Source of the DNA: Pelotomaculum sp.
GTDB taxonomy: Bacteria > Bacillota > Desulfotomaculia > Desulfotomaculales > Pelotomaculaceae
NCBI GenBank assembly: GCA_022839445.1
Contig: JALHFC010000012.1
Coordinates: 1-21,550 of the forward strand
Reading direction: 5' to 3'
Length of the DNA: 21,550 nucleotides
The position numbers and the translations under genes were made by a program. A model generated the notes under the pieces. It made no database searches. It was not told the origin of the DNA and was given only the letters and a program-made list of their open reading frames with translations. Below are positions 6,529-14,709 of this stretch, piece by piece; positions within the stretch are counted from its first letter, which is position 1, and each line of letters opens with the position of its first letter.

Positions 6529-7866
6529 ATGGCACTGACTGGATTAGAGATATTCAAACAACTGCCGAGAACTAACTGCAAGGACTGCGGCTATCCCACC
6601 TGCTTGGCTTTTGCGATGGCCCTGGCGACGGGTAAAGTCGGCCTTGACCTGTGTCCGCATATCAGCGATACTGCAAGGGATGTCCTAGATTCCGCTTCGG
6701 CCCCGCCCATTGCCCTAGTTAAGATTGGAGCAGGCGAAAAACAGGTTGTCCTCGGTAATGAAACTGTCCTTTTCCGCCACGACAAACGTTTTGAAAATGC
6801 GTGCGCTATTGCTGTTCCAGTCAGCGACGCTTTGTCCGCTGATGAAATCAAAGACAGGGTAGGTGCTATAAATAGGCTTGTATTCGACCGTGTTGGTCAG
6901 ACCCATAGCGTAAACATGGTCCTGGTGGACTTTTGCTCCGGCAGCCCCGAACGATTTGCCGAGGCGGCAAAGATCGTTGCAGGTAATACGGAATACCCCT
7001 TGATTTTAAAGAGTGAAGATCCGCTGCCGCTAGAAAAGGCGCTGGCGGTGGTGGCTGCAAATAAGCCCTTGCTATGGGGCGCCAACGCTTCAAATTATGA
7101 GGCCATGGCCGGACTAGCCCAAAAGTTTGAAACGCCTCTGGTGGTTCAGGGGACAGGTCTTGACGAACTGGCTGCTACGGTAGAAAAAGTCACAGCTAAA
7201 GGATATAAACAGCTGCTTATTGATTCCGGCGCTAGGGAAATAAGTCAAGTCCTGGCTGACCAAACACAAATCCGGCGGTTGGCTTTGAAAAAGCGCCGCT
7301 CTTTCGGTTACCCGACTATTGTTGACGTCACTATTGATGATCCCGTACAGGCTGTTTTAGAGGCAGCTGTGTACATTTCTAAATATGCCGGCATAGTCGT
7401 CATTAACAGCGTTGACCCAGCCGACATGCTTCCATTGATCACGTTACGCCTAAATATCTATACCGATCCCCAAAGGCCGATTGCGGTGGAATCAAAAGTC
7501 TACGAGGTGCTTACCCCGGGGCCGGATTCCCCGGTGTTTATTACCACTAACTTCTCGCTTACTTATTTCTGCGTTGCCGGCGATGTAGAAGCGTCAAAGA
7601 CACCCGCCTATATCCTGCCGGTTGACACTGACGGGGTATCCGTACTCACCGGCTGGGCTGCCGACAAATTCACGCCTGAAAAGATTGCGGATATGCTCAA
7701 CAACAGCGGCATAGCCGATATGGTGTCACACCGCAAAGTTATCATCCCCGGCGGCGTGGCAGTTTTAGGCGGCAGGCTACAGGAAGTTTCCGGTTGGGAA
7801 GTGCTGGTGGGACCGTACGAGTCCTCAGGAATACCGGCATTTATCAAAAAGCATTGGGGCTCTTAA
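6529..7866 (+). CDS. acsC: Corrinoid iron-sulfur protein, large subunit (AcsC)
   Basis: AcsC and AcsD form the corrinoid iron-sulfur protein. It carries the methyl group on cobalt from methyl-tetrahydrofolate to acetyl-CoA synthase in the cytoplasm. The 445-residue product has the N-terminal [4Fe-4S] domain: C17-x2-C20-x4-C25 and C42 within TNCKDCGYPTCLAF...DLCP. A TIM-barrel middle and the C-terminal corrinoid-binding part (TGWAADKFTPEKIADML and VVIPGGVAVLGG-like motifs) follow. Length and motifs match the Moorella type. The ATG at 6529 is chosen because AAAGGAG lies about 8 bases upstream and the protein begins MALTGLEIFKQLP as in the family. It is the first gene of the acs-met cluster, with acsV following at about 50 bases. 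Confidence 0.96.
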   Translation: MALTGLEIFKQLPRTNCKDCGYPTCLAFAMALATGKVGLDLCPHISDTARDVLDSASAPPIALVKIGAGEKQVVLGNETVLFRHDKRFENACAIAVPVSDALSADEIKDRVGAINRLVFDRVGQTHSVNMVLVDFCSGSPERFAEAAKIVAGNTEYPLILKSEDPLPLEKALAVVAANKPLLWGANASNYEAMAGLAQKFETPLVVQGTGLDELAATVEKVTAKGYKQLLIDSGAREISQVLADQTQIRRLALKKRRSFGYPTIVDVTIDDPVQAVLEAAVYISKYAGIVVINSVDPADMLPLITLRLNIYTDPQRPIAVESKVYEVLTPGPDSPVFITTNFSLTYFCVAGDVEASKTPAYILPVDTDGVSVLTGWAADKFTPEKIADMLNNSGIADMVSHRKVIIPGGVAVLGGRLQEVSGWEVLVGPYESSGIPAFIKKHWGS

Positions 7867-7915
7867 ATGGCGCCGAAAGCCCTTGAACTCGTTAATGAAA
7901 GGATATCCCGGGCAG

Positions 7916-9802
7916 ATGCCAAAATACACTGTACAGTTTTTACCTGACAACATTGAGTTAACGGTAACCGGCGAAGATAGCATCTTGCGGGCTATAACTA
8001 AAGCCAATATCCCCCTTAATGCTTCCTGCGGTGGAAAGGGGACATGCAAACGTTGTAAAGTCCTTGTTAAAAAGGGCAAGGTTAAATCACCGGCCGGTAG
8101 TGAGCAGGAAAAGGGATATTTACTTGCTTGCCGGTGTTACCCGGAAAGCGACCTGATCGTGGAAATACCGGAGGAATCAAGACTGACTGAGCACCAGGTA
8201 GCTCTGGACGGGGGTTTGCATCTTGACGGGAATGGATTTGGTAATGAAGATACTTCCGTATACAGGGAGGTATCACTAAAGATAGCGGCGCCCGGCCCAA
8301 ACAGCACGGAGAGCGATATGAGTCGGCTGGTCGGGGCAATCCGCGCCGAGACCGGTATAGAACACCTGCGGCCGACCCTGGACATGCTGCGCGCGCTGCC
8401 ACGGGCTTTAAGACAAGCCGGGGGGGAAGTGACTGTTTTCCTGGCGGAAGACCGGGAGAATAATTCAGTTGAAATAGCTGGTGTTGAACCCGGCTCTATG
8501 GTTAACAAGTATTACGGACTAGCCTTGGATCTAGGCACTACAACTGTGGTAGTCCACCTGATCGACCTTGGGGAACGCCGGGTTGTGGACGCCAGGGGCG
8601 CTTATAACAAACAGGCGATGTATGGTGACGATGTCATTACCAGAATTATATATGCGGACGAATACCCGGACGGCTTGGAAAAGCTTCGGGAAGCGGCTGT
8701 TAGCACTATTAACGGGCTGATCGGGGATTTGGCGCAGGGGTGGGAAATTGAACCGGAAGACATTAAGGCGGCTGTTTGCGCGGGCAACACAACCATGATT
8801 CACCTTTTTCTCGGCCTTACTCCAACTAATATCCGGTTGGAACCTTATACGCCCGTGGCAAACATTATCCCCCCGGTACGGGCGTCACAGGCCGGTTTGG
8901 ATATTCACCCCCAAGCCTGGGTCCGGTGTGTGCCGGGCGTTGCCAGTTACGTCGGGGGTGACGTCACCGCCGGTGTTCTTGCTTGTGGTATGGCGCTATC
9001 AGACGAGCTAGTCTTGTTTGTCGATATCGGCACCAACGGTGAAATGGCGCTGGGTAACAGAGAGTGGCTGGTATCTTGCGCTTGTTCGGCCGGACCTGCT
9101 TTTGAAGGGGGCGGGATCAGGCACGGGATGCGGGCCATGCGAGGCGCTATAGAACAGGTAACCATTGAGCCGGGCAGCCTGGAAGTGAAATATGCCACGG
9201 TGAGCGCCGCGCCTCCTGTGGGCATTTGCGGCTCCGGGTTGATCGACTGTATCGCCCGGCTATATAAAGCGGGAGTTATAAACCGCGGCGGCAATTTCAT
9301 CGTTGACGCCGGTTCGCCCCGCATTCGCAGCTTTGCGGAAGGCAAGGAATTTGTACTGGTTTGGGCCGGGGAAACAGGGTCTTTTACCGATATAACGATT
9401 TCCGAAGCTGAGGTTAAAAATCTGCTCCGCTCAAAAGCAGCTATTTACGCCGGGATCCGGAGCATGCTAAAGATGGTGGGCTTGCCCTTTGATGCTGTTG
9501 ATCGTGTGGTAGTCGCCGGTGGCTTTGGCAGGCACATCAATATCAGGGATGCAATTAATATCGGTATGTTGCCGGATATGCCGCTAGAAAAATACACATA
9601 TATCGGCAATAGTTCGGTTAAAGGCGCCGGAATGGTCCTCTTGTCCAGGCGGGCGAGGGATCTGGCCGGTGAAATCGCCGGTAAGATGACATATATTGAG
9701 CTGAGTACAGGCAACACGTTTATGGAAGAGTTTGTTTCCGCCCTCTTTGTTCCCCATACAGACCTGGGGTTGTTTCCTTCCTGCGCCACCAGCGCAAAAT
9801 AA
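7916..9802 (+). CDS. acsV: Reductive activator of the corrinoid protein (AcsV)
   Basis: AcsV (an RACo protein) uses ATP and an iron-sulfur centre to reduce inactive Co(II) corrinoid back to Co(I) in AcsCD. The N-terminal 2Fe-2S ferredoxin domain has C38-x5-C44-x2-C47 and C72. After a linker comes an ASKHA-type ATPase, with LALDLGTTTVVVHL near residue 205, CAGNTTMIHLFLG, FVDIGTNGEM, and VVVAGGFGRHINI near the end (DUF4445-type). The product is about 628 residues, normal for the family. The ATG at 7916 (MPKYTVQFLP) is preferred because it begins the ferredoxin fold. An upstream TTG at 7883 and ATG at 7895 are in frame but add residues without family support. The gene lies between the two subunit genes of its substrate protein. 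Confidence 0.93.
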   Translation: MPKYTVQFLPDNIELTVTGEDSILRAITKANIPLNASCGGKGTCKRCKVLVKKGKVKSPAGSEQEKGYLLACRCYPESDLIVEIPEESRLTEHQVALDGGLHLDGNGFGNEDTSVYREVSLKIAAPGPNSTESDMSRLVGAIRAETGIEHLRPTLDMLRALPRALRQAGGEVTVFLAEDRENNSVEIAGVEPGSMVNKYYGLALDLGTTTVVVHLIDLGERRVVDARGAYNKQAMYGDDVITRIIYADEYPDGLEKLREAAVSTINGLIGDLAQGWEIEPEDIKAAVCAGNTTMIHLFLGLTPTNIRLEPYTPVANIIPPVRASQAGLDIHPQAWVRCVPGVASYVGGDVTAGVLACGMALSDELVLFVDIGTNGEMALGNREWLVSCACSAGPAFEGGGIRHGMRAMRGAIEQVTIEPGSLEVKYATVSAAPPVGICGSGLIDCIARLYKAGVINRGGNFIVDAGSPRIRSFAEGKEFVLVWAGETGSFTDITISEAEVKNLLRSKAAIYAGIRSMLKMVGLPFDAVDRVVVAGGFGRHINIRDAINIGMLPDMPLEKYTYIGNSSVKGAGMVLLSRRARDLAGEIAGKMTYIELSTGNTFMEEFVSALFVPHTDLGLFPSCATSAK

Positions 9803-9903
9803 TGGGGTATGAATGGACGTTACAGATAGATAATGCCGGTAAAGTGAGGCGGGGAAGACATTTTTCGTCATCCTTGCTGTTAAGCTGGAGAGGAGATGTA
9901 GGC

Positions 9904-10848
9904 ATGGCTGGTACAATTATAAAAGAAAGATGGACCGGTAAAGTCCTGGAAATGGTAATTGGCCGGGGACCAAGCGCTATAAAAGTGGGGGGGGACGGCA
10001 CACTTCCTTTTCTGCATTATGAGGGCAAAATGCCCAACAGGCCGGCCGTAGCTTTAGAAGTGTGGGATGTGGAACCGGAGGACTGGCCTGAGATGGTAAC
10101 AGGGCCGTTTGCCGGCGTTTTGGGTGATCCGGTAGCCTGGGCCGGAAAATGTGTGGAAATGGGCGCCGATCTAGTATGTCTTAGACTAGCCGGTACCCAT
10201 CCGGACAACCAGGACGCTACCCCGGAAGGAGCCGCCGCAACTGCCAAAGCTGTAGCGGAAGCCGTTAATGTGCCCTTAATTGTAACTGGCTGCGGTATTG
10301 AAGAAAAAGATGCCGTAACGTTGCCGGTAGTAGGGGAGGCCCTTTCCGGCAAGGGTGTGTTGCTGGGCTGCGCAACCGCAAACAATTATAAAATCATTAC
10401 CACTGCCTGCAAGGAGCACGGGCATAATATTATCGCCTCCACTCCGCTGGACATCAACCTGGCTAAACAGCTAAACATACTGATCAATGAAATGGACTTG
10501 CCTCTAAACCGGATTGCAATGGACCCGCTGGTAGGCGCCTTGGGCTATGGTATCGAATACGCTTACTCTATTATGGAGCGCTCCCGGTTGGGCGCCCTAA
10601 CCGGTGACAAGATGCTTGCCATCCCGGTTATCTGCTTTGCCGGTCAGGAGACCTGGAAGACAAAGGAAGCAAAAACTAAAGACAATGAAGAATGGGGCAC
10701 GCAGGACCGCCGCGCTATTTTATGGGAAGCAGCCGCAGCTGCTGTCTTTGCCCAGGCGGGGGGGGCGATCATGGTCCTGCGCCATCCTGAGTCTTTGAAG
10801 CAATATAAGAAACACATTTCCGCCTTGATGAAACCGCAAGTTTACTAG
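9904..10848 (+). CDS. acsD: Corrinoid iron-sulfur protein, small subunit (AcsD)
   Basis: AcsD is the TIM-barrel partner of AcsC and helps hold the corrinoid. The 314-residue product begins MAGTIIKERWTGKVLEMVIG. It carries the segments DLVCLRLAGTHPDNQDATPE, LLGCATANNYKIITTACKEH and MDPLVGALGYGIEYAYSIME, all typical of the subunit. The ATG at 9904 is preceded by GGAGAGGAG at about 8 bases. The frame runs open further upstream to 9802, but those 34 codons look non-homologous and overlap no ribosome site. The roughly 100 bases after acsV hold no feature that I recognise. acsE follows after about 25 bases, so the genes are probably co-transcribed. Confidence 0.95.
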   Translation: MAGTIIKERWTGKVLEMVIGRGPSAIKVGGDGTLPFLHYEGKMPNRPAVALEVWDVEPEDWPEMVTGPFAGVLGDPVAWAGKCVEMGADLVCLRLAGTHPDNQDATPEGAAATAKAVAEAVNVPLIVTGCGIEEKDAVTLPVVGEALSGKGVLLGCATANNYKIITTACKEHGHNIIASTPLDINLAKQLNILINEMDLPLNRIAMDPLVGALGYGIEYAYSIMERSRLGALTGDKMLAIPVICFAGQETWKTKEAKTKDNEEWGTQDRRAILWEAAAAAVFAQAGGAIMVLRHPESLKQYKKHISALMKPQVY

Positions 10849-10874
10849 AACTGCCCTTCGAAAGGAGCTAAATG

Positions 10875-11669
10875 ATGGAACTAATTGGTGAGCGCATTAA
10901 TGGAATGTTTAAGGATATCAGAGAAGCCATTTTGCAAAAAGATCCAAAGCCCATTGAATACTGGGCCAGGCGCCAGACAGAAAAAAGCGCCCACTGGCTG
11001 GATATAAATACCGGTCCTGCCGTTTCTGTAGAAGACCAGCCGGCAGTGATGGAGTGGCTGGTCCAAACGGCGCAATCAGTCAGCCCGCTACCGTGCTGCC
11101 TGGATTCTACCGTTCTCGGCGCGATAGAAGCCGGTTTGAAAGTACACCGGGGTCAAGCCATAATTAACTCCACTAGTGCCGACCAGCGGAAGATGGACAT
11201 TTATTTTCCCATGGCTATTAAATACAACGCTAAATTAATCGGCCTGGCCATGAATGAACAAGGTGTGCCCAAAGACGCGTCATCCCGCGTTGCTCTGGCT
11301 ATGGAACTAGTTGTAAACGCTGACGCGCACGGGCTGCCTATGGAAGACTTGTATATCGACCCGTTGGCTCTTCCGGCCAACGTCGCCCAGGACCACGGGG
11401 CGGAAGTTGTGGAAGCTATCCGCCAGATTAAAATGCTGGCAGACCCGGCGCCGAAAACCACACTGGGGCTGTCCAACGTATCCCAGCGCTGTGCTGAGCG
11501 GCGTTTGTTAAACCGTACCTTTATGGTAATGTGCATGGCTGTGGGTTTAGATTCGGCTATTGTAGATATGGAGGACGACCTGCTGATAAAGGCGGCGGCG
11601 GCAGCCAGGGTTCTCTTAAACAAAGACATTTACTGTGACGCTTTTTTAAAGACATTCAGGCAGCGTTAA
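10875..11669 (+). CDS. acsE: Methyl-tetrahydrofolate:corrinoid protein methyltransferase (AcsE)
   Basis: AcsE transfers the methyl group from methyl-tetrahydrofolate to Co(I) of AcsCD. The 264-residue TIM barrel of the pterin-binding family matches the Moorella enzyme closely. Conserved stretches are ELIGERINGMF, LDINTGPAV, INSTSADQRKMD, DLYIDPLALPANVAQDHG and LGLSNVSQR. N201 in LSN corresponds by motif to the Asn that contacts the folate N5 in the Moorella enzyme. Two ATG codons are adjacent at 10872 and 10875. The second has better spacing (7 bases) from AAAGGAG at 10861-10867 and fits the family start. A 131-base gap to metV follows, with a short direct repeat (ACAGGTT twice near 11760) and no clear promoter. 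Confidence 0.95.
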   Translation: MELIGERINGMFKDIREAILQKDPKPIEYWARRQTEKSAHWLDINTGPAVSVEDQPAVMEWLVQTAQSVSPLPCCLDSTVLGAIEAGLKVHRGQAIINSTSADQRKMDIYFPMAIKYNAKLIGLAMNEQGVPKDASSRVALAMELVVNADAHGLPMEDLYIDPLALPANVAQDHGAEVVEAIRQIKMLADPAPKTTLGLSNVSQRCAERRLLNRTFMVMCMAVGLDSAIVDMEDDLLIKAAAAARVLLNKDIYCDAFLKTFRQR

Positions 11670-11800
11670 GTAGAAAGGTAGAATATATCTCTTGCTTATA
11701 AGGTTTATCGTATGGCCTGGTACACGTAGCGAGAAGCCGTCGGGCAGTACGGTTAATCATACAGGTTACAGGTTCATATTTAATCAAAGAAGGTGGCATC

Positions 11801-12472
11801 TTGATTGTAGCCGGGCAAAAACCCATTGTTGAAATTGCGGCTCTTATTGAAAACTACAACAAAGTGCTGCTGGTAGGTTGCGGTGGCTGTGTAACCGTTT
11901 GCCTGTCCGGCGGCGAAAAAGAAACAGAAATTTTAGCCGCTGCGCTCCGCATCAAACGCAAGCTGGAGGGAAAACCAATTGAAATAGCAACGTCTACAGT
12001 TACCCGGCAGTGCGATCCTGAATTTATCGACGCTTTGCAAGACCTTGTCAAGGATGCGGACGCGGTTGTTTCCCTGGCCTGCGGTGTGGGACCCCAGTAC
12101 CTGGCGGAAAGGTATCCGGACAAGTATATAGTTCCTGCGATGAACACCTATTTTGCCGGCGGATCAAAACAGCATGGCGTTTGGGAGGAGCGGTGCGGTC
12201 TATGCGGCGATTGCGTTTTGCACCTGACCGGCGGTATCTGCCCGGTCAGCCGCTGCTCCAAAAGTATCTTGAACGGGCCTTGCGGCGGTTCCCAGCAAGG
12301 CAAGTGCGAGATCGATAAAGATGTAGATTGTGCCTGGCAGTTGATCTACGATAGACTGCGGGTATTGGGGCAGCTTGAAACACTTAAGCAGGTAATGCCG
12401 CCAAAGGATTGGTCTAAATCCAGGGACGGGGGCCCGCGCCGGATGACCATAGAGGATGTGATGAACGGGTGA
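11801..12472 (+). CDS. metV: Methylene-tetrahydrofolate reductase partner protein MetV
   Basis: MetV is the cysteine-rich partner of MetF in acetogens and related anaerobes, and probably links MetF to its electron carrier. The 223-residue product has an N-terminal motif GCGGCVTVC and a C-terminal cluster-binding part RCGLCGDCVL...GICPVSRCSKS...NGPCGGSQQGKCE, followed by DCAW. That pattern is the MTHFR C-terminal domain type (PF12225 from memory). The start is a TTG at 11801 with AAGGTGG about 5 bases upstream; no ATG fits. The stop overlaps the metF start by 4 bases (GTGA), so the two are translationally coupled. Confidence 0.9.
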   Translation: MIVAGQKPIVEIAALIENYNKVLLVGCGGCVTVCLSGGEKETEILAAALRIKRKLEGKPIEIATSTVTRQCDPEFIDALQDLVKDADAVVSLACGVGPQYLAERYPDKYIVPAMNTYFAGGSKQHGVWEERCGLCGDCVLHLTGGICPVSRCSKSILNGPCGGSQQGKCEIDKDVDCAWQLIYDRLRVLGQLETLKQVMPPKDWSKSRDGGPRRMTIEDVMNG

Positions 12473-13386
12473 GCAGGCTGAAACAAATTCTAAAAAGCGG
12501 CCGGCTCGCAGTGACTGCTGAAATAGGTCCGCCCAGGCACTCCTCACCGGAAAAGATCATCTACTATGCCGAAATGCTAAAAGACTATATAGACGCTGCA
12601 AATATTACCGACTGCCAGACTGCTGTTGTGCGCATGTCAAGCATTGCCGCAGGCGCACACATTCTTGGCTGTGGTGTGGAACCCGTCATCCAGATGACTT
12701 GTAGGGACCGCAACCGGATCGCCATGCAAAGCGATCTGCTGGGAGCTTACAGCCTTGGGATGAGAAACTTGCTTTGTTTGTCGGGCGATCACCAGATTTT
12801 CGGCAACCACCCGACGGCCAAAAACGTTTACGATGTTGATTCAATACAGCTAATCCAGTTTGTAAGGCGTATGCGCGATGAAAAGCTGTTCTTTTCCGGT
12901 GATGAGTTCAAAGAGCACGAGCCTAGATTTTTTGTGGGGGCGGTGGCCAACCCGTTTGCCGACCCGTTCGAATACCGCGTCGATCGTCTGGAGAAAAAAA
13001 TAAATGCCGGCGCGGAGTTTATTCAAACCCAGTGTATATACGACATGGAGCGATTTGTCCGGTTTATGGAGCAGTGTGTGGAGCGCGGCCTGCACGAGCG
13101 AGTCTACATCCTGGCCGGGGTTACGCCGCTGAAAAGCTGGCGCGCGGCAAAATACCTGCAGCAAAACGTTTCGGGCATTATTATGCCCGAGGAGATAGTC
13201 CGGCGATTAATGAAAGCCGAAGATCAGAAAGCTGAAGGCGTAAATATTTGCATTGAGCAAATCAAATATATTAAAGAGAAAATAAAGGGAGTATCCGGAT
13301 TTCATATCATGGCCATTGCCTGGGAGGAAGTCGTACCGGAGCTGGTCCGGCGCTCCGGCCTGTGTCGCCGGCAGGAAACAGATTAA
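12469..13386 (+). CDS. metF: Methylene-tetrahydrofolate reductase MetF
   Basis: MetF interconverts methylene- and methyl-tetrahydrofolate with FAD/FMN, supplying the methyl group to AcsE or taking it back in the oxidative direction. The 305-residue TIM barrel has TAEIGPPRHS near residue 16, with the catalytic-type Glu at 18. It also has LLCLSGDHQIFGNHP, GAVANPFADPFEYR, and FIQTQCIYDMERF. The start is a GTG at 12469 overlapping the metV stop. With MetV beside it, the enzyme is expected to be the MetVF type rather than the stand-alone NADH form. No HdrABC, MvhD or RnfC2-like partner gene is present between here and the next gene. Confidence 0.93.
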   Translation: MSRLKQILKSGRLAVTAEIGPPRHSSPEKIIYYAEMLKDYIDAANITDCQTAVVRMSSIAAGAHILGCGVEPVIQMTCRDRNRIAMQSDLLGAYSLGMRNLLCLSGDHQIFGNHPTAKNVYDVDSIQLIQFVRRMRDEKLFFSGDEFKEHEPRFFVGAVANPFADPFEYRVDRLEKKINAGAEFIQTQCIYDMERFVRFMEQCVERGLHERVYILAGVTPLKSWRAAKYLQQNVSGIIMPEEIVRRLMKAEDQKAEGVNICIEQIKYIKEKIKGVSGFHIMAIAWEEVVPELVRRSGLCRRQETD

Positions 13387-13399
13387 GCGGCATTTATCC

Positions 13400-14407
13400 T
13401 TACCCGCGACTACCGATATAGGCCACCAGATCCACTACCCTGTTAGAGTAGCCCCATTCGTTGTCATACCAGGATACTACTTTAACCAAGCTTTCTTCTA
13501 CAACCATTGTGGAAAGAGCGTCTACGATGGAGGAGTGCGGGTTGCCGTTATAATCCTTTGAAACCAGGGGCAGATCGTTATATTCCAGTATTCCCTTCAG
13601 CTCGCCTGCGGCGGCGGACTTAAGGGCGTTGTTAATGTCCTCTACCGTTGCCGGCTTAGCCAGCGCTGTCACAAAGTCCACCACTGAAACATTTGGTGTA
13701 GGCACCCGCATGGAGAGGCCGTTGAGCTTGCCCTCTAGTTCGGGAATAACCAGCGCCACCGCTTTAGCCGCGCCGGTAGTGGTGGGAATAATCGACATTG
13801 CGGCGGCACGGGCCCGGCGCAGGTCCTTATGAGGAAGGTCTAAAATTTGCTGGTCGTTAGTGTAAGAGTGGATGGTAGTCATGAGCCCGTGTACAACCCC
13901 GAATTCTCTGTGTATTATTTTTACAATGGGCGCGAGACTGTTTGTAGTACAGGACGCGTTAGATATTATATGGTGTTTTGCCGGGTCATATTTTTCTTCA
14001 TTGACCCCCATTACGATTGTGATGTCTTCGTTCCTGGCCGGGGCGCTGATCACCACTTTCCCGGCGCCACCGTTTAAGTGCTTTGATGCGCTGTCACGGT
14101 CGGTAAAGCGCCCGCTGGATTCGATGACGATCTGCACGCCGTATTCACCCCAGGGTACCGCTCCGGGGTCAGGAATGGCAAATGCTTTGATATCCTTGCC
14201 GTTGACTTTGAATTCTCTTTCCTCGTTGGCGTAGATGTCTGCCTTCAGGATACCGTGCACCGAATCATATTGCAGGAGGTGAGCAAGAGTACAGGCGTTG
14301 GTGAGGTCGTTTACAGCAACTATTTCGATTTCCGTTCTACCCATAGCCGCCCGGAAGACATTGCGGCCAATGCGACCGAAACCGTTAATTCCTACTTTTA
14401 ACGCCAT
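13400..14407 (-). CDS. gap: Glyceraldehyde-3-phosphate dehydrogenase, NAD type
   Basis: This enzyme catalyses the phosphorylating oxidation of glyceraldehyde-3-phosphate in glycolysis, and the reverse in gluconeogenesis. The 335-residue product has the Rossmann start NGFGRIGRNVFRAA, D34 in VNDL (the Asp that favours NAD), the active-site ASCTTN with C153, TTIHSYTNDQ with the catalytic His near 180, and the C-terminal WYDNEWGYSNR. It is complete and of normal length. The ATG at 14407 has an AAGGGGG site upstream. The usual partners pgk and tpi are not downstream. The stop is only 13 bases from the metF stop, so the two genes converge with no room for a separate terminator. Confidence 0.97.
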   Translation of the reverse strand: MALKVGINGFGRIGRNVFRAAMGRTEIEIVAVNDLTNACTLAHLLQYDSVHGILKADIYANEEREFKVNGKDIKAFAIPDPGAVPWGEYGVQIVIESSGRFTDRDSASKHLNGGAGKVVISAPARNEDITIVMGVNEEKYDPAKHHIISNASCTTNSLAPIVKIIHREFGVVHGLMTTIHSYTNDQQILDLPHKDLRRARAAAMSIIPTTTGAAKAVALVIPELEGKLNGLSMRVPTPNVSVVDFVTALAKPATVEDINNALKSAAAGELKGILEYNDLPLVSKDYNGNPHSSIVDALSTMVVEESLVKVVSWYDNEWGYSNRVVDLVAYIGSRG

Positions 14408-14559
14408 TGTCGTTGATTCCCCCTTAAATTATTTTTAAATGTTAAATTAAAAAATATTAATATTAGACTGCCCAATGAAATTTAGATATAATCTCGAAAA
14501 TATTTTCCTTTAAAAAATAGTTTCCGATGCTTAGATGAAAAATATTAAATTAGTTGTAA

Positions 14560-14587
14560 TTGAAATTTATAGAGAAAGTTATATACT
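14560..14587 (+). promoter_or_regulatory. Candidate sigma-A promoter of the ABC importer genes
   Basis: TTGAAA (14560-14565), a 16-base spacer and TATACT (14582-14587) predict a start near 14594, giving a leader of about 115 bases before the lipoprotein gene. The surrounding 14408-14709 region is very AT-rich. It also must hold the leftward gap promoter, which I could not place with confidence. Confidence 0.55.
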
Positions 14588-14593
14588 AAACTA

Positions 14594-14608
14594 GGTATAT
14601 GTAATACC
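14594..14608. promoter_or_regulatory. Operator-like dyad at the predicted transcription start
   Basis: GGTAT-N5-ATACC is a perfect 5+5 dyad, located just after the candidate -10 box (14582-14587). A repressor bound here would block initiation. It is short, so chance is possible. Confidence 0.35.
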
Positions 14609-14709
14609 ACAACATAACACCATATATAATACAAAGCTTTACTTGTCGAACGCGGTTTGCCCTTTACACAAATTTTAAAAAAATATTTTGGAAAAGGAGT
14701 AATATTACA

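Noticed and set aside
7867..7947. 26-codon frame starting one base after the acsC stop and overlapping the acsV start
   Set aside because: It could be a leader peptide, but it has only a poor ribosome site, and the acsV frame explains the region.
13629..14234. Rightward frames across the gap gene
   Set aside because: Antisense shadows of a complete, highly conserved gap gene.
14588..14709. Possible thiamine riboswitch before the NMT1-like binding protein
   Set aside because: No CTGAGA-type core or paired arms were found in the leader.
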